Shown: positions 44,527-53,408 of the stretch, piece after piece
How the letters are laid out: every line of letters begins with the position of its first letter
Position numbering within the stretch: the stretch's first letter is position 1
NCBI GenBank assembly: GCA_000597885.1
Contig: CP004371.1
Location: 4,046,501-4,110,500 of the forward strand
Length of the DNA stretch: 64,000 nucleotides
Reading direction: 5' to 3'
Source: Flammeovirgaceae bacterium 311
Lineage (GTDB): Bacteria; Bacteroidota; Bacteroidia; Cytophagales; Cyclobacteriaceae
Translations under genes and position numbers: made by a program
Notes under the pieces: generated by a model
Databases searched by the model: none
The model's input: only the letters and a program-made list of their open reading frames with translations
Told to the model about the DNA's origin: nothing

Positions 44527-47500
44527 TTACTCCCAGCTACATACCACTACACTGCCTTCCTCTTCGCTGTTTTCAACATTCAGGTAGAGGTCAATTTCCT
44601 GCTGCAGTTCTTCCACGTGAGAGATGATGCCCACAATGCGGTTCTCCTGGCGCAGGGATTTGAGGGTATCGAATACAATGCGCAGGCTTTCTTTATCCAG
44701 AGAGCCAAAGCCTTCGTCGAGGAAGAAAAAACTCTGATCGGCACCGTTGAGACTCTTTACGTTCTCGGCCATGGCCAGGGCAAGGCATAACGCTGCCTGG
44801 AAACTCTGGCCACCGCTTAGGGTTTTGAGCAGGCGTGTTTTGCCGCCATTCAGGTGATCGCGTACAATAAAGTTATTGGCCTCGTTCAGCTCCAGGCTAA
44901 GGTTGTTACTGGTGAGCTTAAAGAAACGCTCGTTAGCCGAGCGGCACAGGTCCTGCAGGTGCATGGTCGATACAAAATCTACAAAGCCGCTGCTGCGGAA
45001 CAGGCCTGCCAATTCTTTTAAGTTCTGCAGGCGCTCGTCGAGGGCATCTGCTTTTTTCAGGAGGTCGGCCTGCTTGTCGAGCTGCTTCTGCATTTCATCG
45101 GCCTCCCGCTCTTTAATGTTCTTTTCTTTACGGGCCACTTCCAGGGTTTTGGTTAATTCATGCAGCTCCTGCTGAAGCCCATGGTGTGTGTCAGCATCAT
45201 ATGCCTGTCCATCGGTCTGGAGTTTTAAATGCTCCAGGGTGCTGCTGGTGGTATTCAGCTCCTTGTAATAGTTATCGATGCTTTCCTGCTCCTTTTCCGT
45301 ATCCAGGCGCTGCCGTAGGATTTCCTTGATTGCTTCCAGGCTAATAAAGCCTTTCTGCCGGCAAAGCTGCTCCAGCTCCTGCTGCTGCACATTGCTCTTT
45401 TCAAGAAGTTGCTTTGCATAGGTCTGCTGGGCTTTTAGCGCACCCTGCAGCTGGTTATGGCGTTGTTCCGCTTCCTGCATTTGTTTTTGAGCCTGCTCAT
45501 ACCCGCTAACAGCCTCCTGGTATTGCTCGCGGCCCCGCTGCAGGCTTGCCTGTAGCCTGGGCGTATCAAGTTTTAACCATCCCAGGCGTTCCTGGTTTAC
45601 CTGGCTCGTAAGGGTGGTATGCTCTGCCTGCAGGCGTTCCCACTCTTTTTCTACCGCCTGAGCAGCAGTGCGAAGGCTGTCACATTCCTGTTGTTGCTTC
45701 TCCAGCTTATCGCGCTGGCTACGTACCTGCATGCGGGCTTGTTTAAGGTGCTGCTGGTGCTGGTTGGCTTCTTTCAGCAGCTGCTCCAGTTTCTCCAGGT
45801 TATACTCCTGGTACTCAGGCCAGCTAAAGCCTGACTGGTGTTGCTCAAAGCGGTTTTTTACTGTTTGTAGCTGTGTTTGTCTGTGCTCATAAACCTGCTG
45901 CTGATGCTCGTGCTTCAGGCGCAGCTGTTTGAGGTGATCTTCCAGCTGGCGCATTTGCTGGCTCTCCTGCAGGTGCTTCTTCAGATCTTCCTCACATTTT
46001 TTCAGCGCTTCCTGCATATGCTGTATCTGCAGTGGCTTTGGGTGGTTATCGGAGCCACACAGGGGGCAGCTGCCCCCCGCCTGCAGTTGCTGTGCAAAGC
46101 GGGAAAGCTCGTGCTGCACAGCCAGGCTTTCTTTGTGCTTCAGGAGTTCCTGCTGCTTTTTTTCAAGCTCCTGGCACTTGCCTGAGAGATTAGTAAACAC
46201 CCGTTCCCAGTCATTGTCAGGCAGCAGAAATTCATAGCCATTGATGAGCTTGCGGCGGTTTTGGGCAAAACTTTGCAGGGTCTGCATCAGCTCGTTGCAG
46301 CCATCTTCCTCCCGCTTCAGCTCCTGCTTATATTCCTGGCAGCGTTTATGCCACAGGTGTACTTCTGTAAGGCGCGTACCGTCCAGGTTTTTATCTTCCA
46401 GCGCATGCAGCTTCTCCTCTACCTCTTTTACTTCTTTTTCCAGGGCTTTTACTGCGGCTTCTGCAGTTCCTGCCTGCTGCTGGCATACCTGCAGCTGCTG
46501 TTGTTTCTTGTGTAGCAGTTCTTCTTTTTGCTTGATCAGGAGAATGCGTTCCAGGTCATCGCAGCTTGCCCTGGTTTCGTCGCGCTTGTCGTATTTTTCA
46601 CGGCTTTGCTGGTAAAGTTCCCGTGTGTTGCCAAGGGTGGTTTGGGCTGCCAGCGCCTGCTGTTCCAGTTTTAAGAGATCTTCCTGCATTTGCTTCAGCT
46701 CTTTGCCCAGTGCGGCTTGCTGTTGCAGGCCTGCCCAGAAGTGGGTGTAGGCTTTTTGATAGGTTTGCAGGCGCTCGCTCCTTTGTTGCCAGTGTTCAGT
46801 ATTGCTTTCCAGCCTTTTCAGGTAGTGTTCGGTTTGCTCAATTGCATCCCACTTTCTGCGTAATTCTTCATAAAACTTGTCCTGGCTGTAAAGTTTATCG
46901 TGCTTAAGCTGCAGGCTGTTGGCCAGCAGATCGGCTTGCTGTGCTTCCTGCTGCAGCTGGGTGAGCCTTTCCGGGCTGATATCGCCAATATTTTTCAGCT
47001 GCCCTTTCAGGTTCTCCAGCTGCATTTCGGTTTGCTTTTGCAGCCTGCCGGTCTGGGGGGCCAGGTCATACTGATGAAGCTGAAACAGCTCTTTCAGCAT
47101 TTTGGTACGCTCGCCACTGGTCTGGTCGATAAAATCACGAAAGCGGCCCTGCGGAATAATCACCGTCTGGCGGAAGTGCTTGTACTCCATGGCCAGCAGG
47201 GTGGAGGCATCTTTCAGGTTTTCCAGGGGCATCCAATCCTGGTCCTGCCACTCATAATAGCGGCGGTCGCCAATCTTTACATCCTCAAATTTTTCGGGTT
47301 TGCTGTTGCGTTTTGCACTGCATACAGCCTTGTATTTTTTGCCGTTTTCCGGGCCGGCCCTGAAGGTAAACTCAATGTAAAACTCACGGCTCTGCAGGTT
47401 CAGCATATTATAGTAGCGGTCGTCGCCGCTTCTGTTGAGCCTTTCGGTATCATCGAAGAGAGCAAACATAATGGCCTCCAGGATAGATGATTTACCGCTG

Positions 47501-47613
47501 CCCACCTGTCCGAAAATGCCAAACAATCCGTTTGACGAAAGCTTCTCGAAATCGATGTGCTGCCGCTTGCGGTAAGAGTAGAGACCTTCTATGGTGAGGG
47601 AGAGTGGAATCAT
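44527..47613 (-). CDS. sbcC: Nuclease SbcCD subunit C
   Basis: A 1028-residue SMC/Rad50-like ATPase. P-loop GQVGSGKS (35-42) in the N-terminal lobe; two long coiled coils rich in Gln/Glu/Leu flank a zinc hook GGSCPLCGSDNHPK near the middle; the C-terminal lobe has the ABC signature LSGGQSFQAAL and Walker B FFFLDEGFGSLD. With SbcD it cleaves hairpins and protein-blocked DNA ends. It lies 229 bp after sbcD, a larger gap than usual for this pair. Confidence 0.96.
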   Translation of the reverse strand: MIPLSLTIEGLYSYRKRQHIDFEKLSSNGLFGIFGQVGSGKSSILEAIMFALFDDTERLNRSGDDRYYNMLNLQSREFYIEFTFRAGPENGKKYKAVCSAKRNSKPEKFEDVKIGDRRYYEWQDQDWMPLENLKDASTLLAMEYKHFRQTVIIPQGRFRDFIDQTSGERTKMLKELFQLHQYDLAPQTGRLQKQTEMQLENLKGQLKNIGDISPERLTQLQQEAQQADLLANSLQLKHDKLYSQDKFYEELRRKWDAIEQTEHYLKRLESNTEHWQQRSERLQTYQKAYTHFWAGLQQQAALGKELKQMQEDLLKLEQQALAAQTTLGNTRELYQQSREKYDKRDETRASCDDLERILLIKQKEELLHKKQQQLQVCQQQAGTAEAAVKALEKEVKEVEEKLHALEDKNLDGTRLTEVHLWHKRCQEYKQELKREEDGCNELMQTLQSFAQNRRKLINGYEFLLPDNDWERVFTNLSGKCQELEKKQQELLKHKESLAVQHELSRFAQQLQAGGSCPLCGSDNHPKPLQIQHMQEALKKCEEDLKKHLQESQQMRQLEDHLKQLRLKHEHQQQVYEHRQTQLQTVKNRFEQHQSGFSWPEYQEYNLEKLEQLLKEANQHQQHLKQARMQVRSQRDKLEKQQQECDSLRTAAQAVEKEWERLQAEHTTLTSQVNQERLGWLKLDTPRLQASLQRGREQYQEAVSGYEQAQKQMQEAEQRHNQLQGALKAQQTYAKQLLEKSNVQQQELEQLCRQKGFISLEAIKEILRQRLDTEKEQESIDNYYKELNTTSSTLEHLKLQTDGQAYDADTHHGLQQELHELTKTLEVARKEKNIKEREADEMQKQLDKQADLLKKADALDERLQNLKELAGLFRSSGFVDFVSTMHLQDLCRSANERFFKLTSNNLSLELNEANNFIVRDHLNGGKTRLLKTLSGGQSFQAALCLALAMAENVKSLNGADQSFFFLDEGFGSLDKESLRIVFDTLKSLRQENRIVGIISHVEELQQEIDLYLNVENSEEEGSVVVCSWE

Positions 47614-47842
47614 AGCTTAATGCCGGTGTTGAGTTGAGCGTTTTGGTATTGAAAGTTCTGGTGTAGCAGCCGATTTACCCCGGAGCAGGCAAAGGCTTTT
47701 TCCTTTCTCCCGCTCCTTTAAAGAGGAGAGAAATCCATGCCCCTTTTTAGGGCTGCCAATATACACAATGAAGAATTGTAGATGAGGCTTCCCTACGGGA
47801 GCAAAGCCTCTGTAGACTGCTGTTTCAAATGATTCAAATCTT
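47614..47842 (-). other. Structured spacer between sbcD and sbcC
   Basis: The 229-bp spacer holds two fold-backs: an imperfect one around CTCCTTTAAAGAG (about 47704-47732), similar to the short direct/inverted words seen between many Bacteroidota genes, and GAGGCTT (47784-47790) with AAGCCTC (47804-47810) enclosing CCC/GGG. Neither is followed by a clear T run, so they are not obvious terminators. A short frame here is not convincing as a gene. Confidence 0.5.
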
Positions 47843-49075
47843 TTAAGTCTTATCCCCATCCTGCAGTATTTCCCTGAATAACGCCATCATGGTTTCATTG
47901 GGTTCCTGACCTTTACGAGATTTGAAGTAATTCTTAAACATATCAGTCATATCTAACTGATAATGAGAATTTTGATATTTTAAATTTTTTTCTTCTCCTT
48001 CCAGAGAACGAGGCTCCGGAATGATATTTACGATGCCATCGTGGGCTTTGGTGAGGGCTTTTCGGATTTTGGCATCCAGGTACTGATCGCACACCATGGT
48101 GAGCTCAACAAAGGTGCTGGGATTTTCCTGCAGCCAGCTGATCGCTTCTTCCAGCGCTTCGAAACGCTTGCGGTGCAGCCTGCGGCCGCTCTGCAGCCGA
48201 ATGGGCTTCATCTGTACCGGCTTGCCGGGTGCAGCCTCCAGCAGTACCACAAATTTTGGCTGGTTAGCCTCGCTAAAGCTATAGGCCAGCGGGCTGCTGC
48301 TGTATACTACCGGGCAGGGTGCTTTGCTGACTACCTGGTAGCGGTGCAGGTGCCCCAGGGCTACATACTGCAGCTGGGAGGGCATGTTTTGGGTGTAGAT
48401 GGCCTGGGCTCCCCCCATGTGCAGGATGGGGCGTTCGCCATCGCCCTCTTCCTCCTCAGTGGGGTTGTGCTGATCTGCAACAAAAAGGTGTGTCATCAGC
48501 ATGTTCACGCCCTGCTCATCGCAATAGGTATCGGCCAGGTGCTGCCAGTGTTCCTGCAGGAGGCGGCGCAATTCTTCCTCACGCTCCTCTTCGCCCAGGT
48601 ACTGGCGCATGGTGGCCTCGTTGGCATAAGGAGTAAGGAGCAACCGCAGTGGGTAATCATAACCTGGAATGCTTAGTTCTGCAAAGCCCGGTTCGGAGCG
48701 CAGCACTTCCATCCCGGCTTCCATTTTACAGTCTTTTACCTCGCTAAGCGGACGCCCGCACAAGATAATGCCACAGGCACGGGCCAGCGGATCGGGTGCA
48801 TTGATGCGGTCGGGGGAGTCGTGGTTGCCGGCAATGCCAATAACGGCGCGTTTACCACCTTTGGCCAGGCGGTGCAGGGTTTTGTAAAAAAGCTCGATCG
48901 CTTCGTTAGGAGGGCTGAAGGTATCGTAAAGATCGCCGGCAATCAGTACTACGTCTACCTCCTGCTCATCGGCTATGCGGCAGATTTCGTCCATCACTTC
49001 CCGCTGTTCTTCCAGCCGGCTATAGGTTTGCAGGCGCTTTCCTAGGTGCCAGTCGGCGGTATGCAGTATCTTCAT
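47843..49075 (-). CDS. sbcD: Nuclease SbcCD subunit D
   Basis: A 410-residue Mre11-type nuclease. The five phosphoesterase motifs are in order: DWHLGKRL (near residue 7), GDLYDT, GNHDS, MTHLF and GHLHRY. It is the catalytic partner of SbcC. The ATG is preceded by AAGGAGAT, an unusually clear Shine-Dalgarno for this phylum. It starts 114 bp from the divergent DUF4259 gene. Confidence 0.96.
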   Translation of the reverse strand: MKILHTADWHLGKRLQTYSRLEEQREVMDEICRIADEQEVDVVLIAGDLYDTFSPPNEAIELFYKTLHRLAKGGKRAVIGIAGNHDSPDRINAPDPLARACGIILCGRPLSEVKDCKMEAGMEVLRSEPGFAELSIPGYDYPLRLLLTPYANEATMRQYLGEEEREEELRRLLQEHWQHLADTYCDEQGVNMLMTHLFVADQHNPTEEEEGDGERPILHMGGAQAIYTQNMPSQLQYVALGHLHRYQVVSKAPCPVVYSSSPLAYSFSEANQPKFVVLLEAAPGKPVQMKPIRLQSGRRLHRKRFEALEEAISWLQENPSTFVELTMVCDQYLDAKIRKALTKAHDGIVNIIPEPRSLEGEEKNLKYQNSHYQLDMTDMFKNYFKSRKGQEPNETMMALFREILQDGDKT

Positions 49076-49164
49076 AATCTCCTTCCCTCTGCTTTCGAGC
49101 CTTTAAATTACTAAAAAATTGAGCAAAAAATCCGCACGGGTTTTTAAACTTGCGTATAGAACAG

Positions 49165-49172
49165 TAGGTTTG
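49165..49172 (+). promoter_or_regulatory. -7 box for DUF4259 gene
   Basis: TAGGTTTG matches TAnnTTTG and ends 17 bases before the ATG at 49190. No -33 TTG at standard spacing. Confidence 0.4.
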
Positions 49173-49189
49173 GCAAAAAATAATTTTTT

Positions 49190-49582
49190 ATGGCTAGTTC
49201 GGATAAATATACATTAGAGACTGCCCCGGCAGAACGTTGGCTGGAGGAATGGCGTGAATTAGGAAACATTGGCTTTGTAGAAGGTACCCTGGATGAGTTA
49301 TTGAGCTCCAGTCACCCTGATGCCCGCCTTTGCCAGGAAGCACTGGCAGCAGCAGAAATAGTAGCCGCGGCCAACGGCAATCCTTCTGATGGCCTGGAGG
49401 CAGAATTTGTAAAAAAAACCGAACGCTTCGATGAGGATGATGTGGAGGAGCTGGTTCAAAAAGCCAATAGCGCCATTGACATTATTACGGTAGACTCCGA
49501 CCTGCGCGATCGCTGGCTTCACAGGCCTGATACCGAAGAGTGGGTGGCGGCGCTGCGTGACTTAAAGGCAAGGCTGAAGTAA
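49190..49582 (+). CDS. DUF4259 domain protein
   Basis: A 130-residue acidic cytoplasmic protein. It has the DUF4259 pattern: WLEEWRELG near the start, ALAAAEIVAAANGNPSD in the middle, and a C-terminal DSDLRDRWLHRPDTEEWVAALRDLKARL. The family, found widely in bacteria, has no known function. Single gene ending before a terminator at 49770. Confidence 0.8.
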   Translation: MASSDKYTLETAPAERWLEEWRELGNIGFVEGTLDELLSSSHPDARLCQEALAAAEIVAAANGNPSDGLEAEFVKKTERFDEDDVEELVQKANSAIDIITVDSDLRDRWLHRPDTEEWVAALRDLKARLK

Positions 49583-49769
49583 GACTGATTGCAGGAACCT
49601 GGCAGCACTTTTGCCTGCAGCTCAAAACTATAAAACTCTAAAAGTAAACTGTATTTGTTTACAAAGCCTGTTTTACTAGTTTGCTATTAGCCAGGTTTTT
49701 GCGGTTTGGTATAGCACAGTTTAACTGAAAAACACTATTGAAGATTGTTTTCTGGATATACAAAAACAG

Positions 49770-49803
49770 AAGGCCCTGATCCGCTAAGATCAGGGCCTTT
49801 TTG
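49770..49803. terminator. Intrinsic terminator, strong
   Basis: AAGGCCCTGATC (49770-49781) and GATCAGGGCCTT (49788-49799) pair perfectly over 6 bases, with T5 after the stem. It lies between the convergent DUF4259 and outer-membrane barrel genes. Confidence 0.88.
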
Positions 49804-49841
49804 TTTATGCTAAAACAGTTGATCTAAAGTAGAACTGTTTA

Positions 49842-50447
49842 TTACTTTTTTCTGCCACCAAGGATAGAAACACCAGCTTTAATACCAATGTAGCTGTTTT
49901 TTACACTGATTGTAGTAGCATCGCCATTCATGTCTGTAGCTTTCACTTCAGAGGCAGGGATCAGGTTGTATTCAAGAAGAAGATTGAAGTGACCTGCATC
50001 GAAACCTACGCGAGGATAGAAGCCAAATTTGCTTTGTTTTTCCCAGCTAACAGATGTTGTAGACGAATTCTCGTCGGCAGCAGCTGTGCTTACATTATAT
50101 AAGCCAAAACCTGCACCCACCAACGGACGGAAACCTTTGTTGCTGAAATAATACTGACCGCTCAATGTATAAGAACCAATACCAGCAACACTCAGGCTAC
50201 CGAAAGATCCGTCATCATTGATGTCTGCTTTCAATACCGCAGCATTCTCCCATCTCAGGCCAACAGCAATCTCATCGCTTAGGCGGTACATAGGCTCAAC
50301 ATAGAAAAGTACACCACCACCAGCACCTTCGCCACCAGCTACGGCATAGCCTAGACCAACACCAATCTTAACTGGTTTGAACTCCTGTGCATTAGCTGCT
50401 CCAATGAACATAAATACACCTAATACACCCAATAGAAACTTTTTCAT
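49842..50447 (-). CDS. Outer-membrane beta-barrel protein (OmpW/porin-like)
   Basis: A 201-residue barrel protein: signal peptide (about 1-21, ending ANAQ) and about eight amphipathic strands (VKIGVGLGYAVAGGEG, IAVGLRWENAAVL, LSGQYYFSNKGFRPLVGAGFGLY, NLLLEYNLIPAS), ending YIGIKAGVSILGGRKK. It matches the outer-membrane beta-barrel (OMP_b-brl) group. Function unspecified; small barrels of this type are often abundant structural proteins. A -7 box sits 33 bp upstream of the ATG and the leader is A-rich, which suits strong expression. Confidence 0.85.
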   Translation of the reverse strand: MKKFLLGVLGVFMFIGAANAQEFKPVKIGVGLGYAVAGGEGAGGGVLFYVEPMYRLSDEIAVGLRWENAAVLKADINDDGSFGSLSVAGIGSYTLSGQYYFSNKGFRPLVGAGFGLYNVSTAAADENSSTTSVSWEKQSKFGFYPRVGFDAGHFNLLLEYNLIPASEVKATDMNGDATTISVKNSYIGIKAGVSILGGRKK

Positions 50448-50479
50448 TTGTTTGTTTTTTAATTTGTTAAGGGTTGATA

Positions 50480-50487
50480 CAAACTTA
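50480..50487 (-). promoter_or_regulatory. -7 box for the outer-membrane barrel gene
   Basis: Leftward TAAGTTTG matches TAnnTTTG. It implies a start near 50474 and a leader of about 26 bases that is A-rich (AAAAAACAAACAA) before the ATG. Confidence 0.6.
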
Positions 50488-50966
50488 GAGAAAGCTATAA
50501 GGTGTAGAAAGTCATAACACGGCCTATTATTACACGTTGCCTAATGTTATCATTCCAGCTGAGATTTTCATTCAATTTATGTTCAGACATCTGTTCAATC
50601 TCCTGAAAGTCAGCTACGAAAACCTTGGAGGCATCATAAAAAAGCATATTTTTTTAATGAAGAAAGAGGTGAGATTTACAGTATTTAAATGGTATATGGC
50701 TTAAAACTGACAAATGTCATCCTTTAGATTACACCGAGCGGTTGAAACGGAAACCTTTAGATACTTGTAGTCAGACAGTTCAATAAAAAAAATGATGTGA
50801 GGTGGTGTTTAAATTTTATAGTTTTTGAATTGTCATTTGTTATTTCTGCTGTTGTGAGCAGTCCCGAAAGCCATAGCGGAGCATACAGGAAAAAGAAAAA
50901 GGTAGCCTGATAAAAGGCTACCTTTGCGTGTTTAATCAAATCAGGATATGCTGCTTATATATAAGC
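50488..50966. other. Intergenic region with hemB terminator
   Basis: No gene is supported in this stretch. AAAGGTAGCC (50898-50907) pairs with GGCTACCTTT (50916-50925), and leftward a T-rich tract follows, so it ends the hemB transcript. The remainder is AT-rich without further structure. Confidence 0.6.
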
Positions 50967-51956
50967 TTACCGGTTTGCCTGCAGCTGTGCAAACTCTTTA
51001 GCAAAGTAGGTAAGGATAATGTCGGCGCCTGCCCGTTTAATACTTAGCAGGGTTTCCAGCATAATGGCTTCGCCGTTGAGCCAGCCTCGTTCGGCAGCTG
51101 CTTTTACCATGGCATACTCACCGCTCACGTTATAGGCGGCAATAGGCAGGTTGTAATTATCCTTCAGCAGTTTTATAATATCCAGATAAGCCAGAGCGGG
51201 TTTAACCATCAGGAAATCGGCGCCTTCGGCGGCATCCAGATCTGCCTCCAGTAATGCTTCACGGCTGTTGGCCGGGTTCATCTGGTACGTTTTCTTGTTT
51301 GTGGGAATGCCTTCGCCTTCGCGGGGCGCACTATCCAGGGCATCGCGGAAAGGATTATAAAAGGCACTGGCATATTTGGCGGTGTAGCTCATAATGCTCA
51401 CTTCGGTAAAGCCCCGCTCATCCAGGGCATTGCGCAGGTACTCCACACGGCCGTCCATCATATCAGAGGGGCCTATAATATCGATACCGGCCTCTGCCTG
51501 GGCCACAGCCATTTTAGCGAGTACTTCCAGGGTTTCATCGTTAAGAATTTTGCCGCCCCGCACCAAACCATCGTGCCCGTCGGAATTATAGGGGTCCAGG
51601 GCTACGTCGCTCATCAGGCAGGCTTCTGGCAATTCTTTTTTTACCATACGGATGGTCTGCAGGTAAAAGTTATCTGGATTGTAGCTAAGCGTAGCTCCTT
51701 TGTCCTTCAGCTCATCGGGAAAGGCCGGAAAAAGATCGAAGGAGGTAACACCCAGCTCCAGGCATTCTTCAATTTCTTTCAGGAGCAGATCTGGGGAACG
51801 GCGAAACTGGCCGGGCATGGAGGCTACCTCTACCTGCTGGTTTTTGCCCTCTATTACAAAGAGTGGATAAATCAGGTTGCGGGTGTGTACCTGGGTTTCC
51901 TCTACCAGGGCGCGTATGGCAGCCGATTTTCTATTGCGACGTGGACGGTGAAGCAT
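50967..51956 (-). CDS. hemB: Porphobilinogen synthase
   Basis: A 329-residue delta-aminolevulinate dehydratase, the second committed step of tetrapyrrole synthesis. It starts MLHRPRRNRKSAAIRALVEE, reached from an ATG at 51956 (the frame is open further to 52037). Schiff-base lysines lie in SYTAKYASAFYNPFRDA and FLMVKPALAYLD. The metal loop reads DVALDPYNSDGHDG instead of the Cys-rich version, so this is the zinc-independent, Mg/monovalent-cation type. A TACCTTTG box sits about 62 bp upstream, next to a terminator. Confidence 0.96.
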   Translation of the reverse strand: MLHRPRRNRKSAAIRALVEETQVHTRNLIYPLFVIEGKNQQVEVASMPGQFRRSPDLLLKEIEECLELGVTSFDLFPAFPDELKDKGATLSYNPDNFYLQTIRMVKKELPEACLMSDVALDPYNSDGHDGLVRGGKILNDETLEVLAKMAVAQAEAGIDIIGPSDMMDGRVEYLRNALDERGFTEVSIMSYTAKYASAFYNPFRDALDSAPREGEGIPTNKKTYQMNPANSREALLEADLDAAEGADFLMVKPALAYLDIIKLLKDNYNLPIAAYNVSGEYAMVKAAAERGWLNGEAIMLETLLSIKRAGADIILTYFAKEFAQLQANR

Positions 51957-52017
51957 ATGGGTGGTTGTTCTTATTTGTACCTCTTGATAGTACCCTGGGG
52001 TACTTAAAATAGTTCGG

Positions 52018-52025
52018 CAAAGGTA
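52018..52025 (-). promoter_or_regulatory. -7 box for hemB
   Basis: Leftward TACCTTTG, an exact TAnnTTTG, 62 bp before the hemB ATG. It follows the terminator T run of the preceding gene within 1-2 bases. Confidence 0.55.
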
Positions 52026-52053
52026 CAAAAAAAGCACTGCCCGGGCAGTGCTT
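52026..52053 (-). terminator. Perfect palindromic terminator after the Hint gene
   Basis: AAGCACTGCCC (52032-52042) and GGGCAGTGCTT (52043-52053) are exact complements, and leftward the stem is followed by seven T. It lies 9 bases after the stop codon at 52062. Confidence 0.85.
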
Positions 52054-52061
52054 AGCAGCTT

Positions 52062-53312
52062 TTAGTCCGCAAGCTGTGCGGTGGTAGTGTCTTCTTCCAG
52101 CTCTTCGGTACCTACTACCAGGCCGTTTACAATAAATGCCTGGTTTTTTCCGGATAAGCGGGTAATGGTGTAGGTGGGCTGGGGGGCGTGCAGTTCTTCA
52201 ATTTTTACCAGCCGCACCAGGCCATGTACATTTGGGTAACCGATGTAATTGAAAACATCGCCGCCTTCTATTTTTCGGTATACGCCTTCAAAGCCTGTGT
52301 AAATGCGTGATTTGGCGGGCTCAAAAGAAGCCCACTTGCCGTAGGAGAGCAAAAAGGGATGATCCGGGGTGGTAATAATGCTGGTGCCATTATCAAAATT
52401 CAACCGCAGTAATTTGCAATGGGTGGCCATGGCAGTGCCTAATATTTCAGCGGGTTCGGTATCTTCTGTGCTCTGGTTATAAGAAAGCACCACATCGCCC
52501 TCGCGGAGCTGCTCAATTGGCCTGAAGCTGCCATCGGCCATACTTACCAGTGATCCTTTCACAAAACAATGTACATCGAGGCCATCAAAAAAGATCTCTG
52601 TAAGGGCGGTATCTTCGTATTTGCTGCCCTTGTACACATCAACAATCTCAAAGCGCAGCACAAGCTCCTGCTGCTGGGGTGTGCGTCCCCAGGGTTCGGG
52701 CAGTTTAAAAGATTGTTCGGCGCGACTGTCTTCAAGCTTCAGCAGGGCCGTAGGCTTATCGTTTACATATAGTTTCAGGGTTCTTACCCTGCCGTTTTCC
52801 TGCCAGGCTTTTTCGTTTTTTATATAGCCGTTGTAAATCTTAATTTCGGTAATGCGGGGGCTGCCGGCAGCAAAGCGGTACTCCAGCCACTCGCCAAAAC
52901 CATTACCCGGAGCACCCTCTACCCAAGTTCCTAAAAAGCTTAAGTCATGGGCTTTTTCTGCCTCGTAGCTGTTGCTGCCCTGGGGCTTAAGTGCCGAAGA
53001 AGCCGTAATGGCATAAGGACCGCCACCGCAGTACCAGCTGCAGGCAACACCTTCTATATGCTCCAGGCTTTCTCTGGATTCATCAAATACATACCTGAGG
53101 TTTATGGTTTCCAGCTCCTTTTTTTCTTCGTCGGAAAGGTTTGAGCGAAAAGCCAGCCTGCTCCAGCGTTCAAAAGCTTTATAGGCCTGCGGGCTTAGGT
53201 CTGGTGTATAGCCCAGGCCTGGACGCCAGACAGGGGGTTGATGAACCGGAGGGTGTTGCTGGGCAGAGGCGTAGGCAGATACAAATAGGATAAGCAGGAA
53301 TAAAACGCGCAT
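52062..53312 (-). CDS. Secreted glycan-binding-like protein with C-terminal Hint domain
   Basis: A 416-residue exported protein (signal peptide about 1-18, ASAQQ). Residues about 85-245 resemble the discoidin-like NADase-type glycan-binding fold (GEWLEYRF, ITEIKIYNGYIKN, RVRTLKLYVNDKP, LVLRFEIVDVYKGSKYEDTALTEIFF). From residue 248 a Hint (hedgehog/intein) domain follows: C249 in HCFVKGSLVSMADGSF, VVLSYN, TxxH as T315/H318 in TTPDHPF, and the closing YTITRL and FIVNGLVV. Hint domains with Cys and TxxH can rearrange to a thioester and cleave or release what precedes them. The usual C-terminal His-Asn is replaced by Gly-Thr, so only N-terminal cleavage is likely. Function unknown; it precedes hemB on the same strand. 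Confidence 0.78.
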   Translation of the reverse strand: MRVLFLLILFVSAYASAQQHPPVHQPPVWRPGLGYTPDLSPQAYKAFERWSRLAFRSNLSDEEKKELETINLRYVFDESRESLEHIEGVACSWYCGGGPYAITASSALKPQGSNSYEAEKAHDLSFLGTWVEGAPGNGFGEWLEYRFAAGSPRITEIKIYNGYIKNEKAWQENGRVRTLKLYVNDKPTALLKLEDSRAEQSFKLPEPWGRTPQQQELVLRFEIVDVYKGSKYEDTALTEIFFDGLDVHCFVKGSLVSMADGSFRPIEQLREGDVVLSYNQSTEDTEPAEILGTAMATHCKLLRLNFDNGTSIITTPDHPFLLSYGKWASFEPAKSRIYTGFEGVYRKIEGGDVFNYIGYPNVHGLVRLVKIEELHAPQPTYTITRLSGKNQAFIVNGLVVGTEELEEDTTTAQLAD

Positions 53313-53408
53313 AACGTGGGTTAGTATTCGTTACAAGAATACACTATCCTGCAGAAACTTTTGCGCTGGTGTAAGGCTTTGTTAATTTGTGAAAAATTTT
53401 ACTGCTAT

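Noticed and set aside
47617-47859. Open frame of about 80 codons between sbcC and sbcD
   Set aside because: It overlaps the sbcD end, spans palindromic spacer DNA and shows no family features; more likely chance.
50757-50939. Leftward 60-codon frame before hemB's end
   Set aside because: It runs through the hemB terminator and has no recognisable features.
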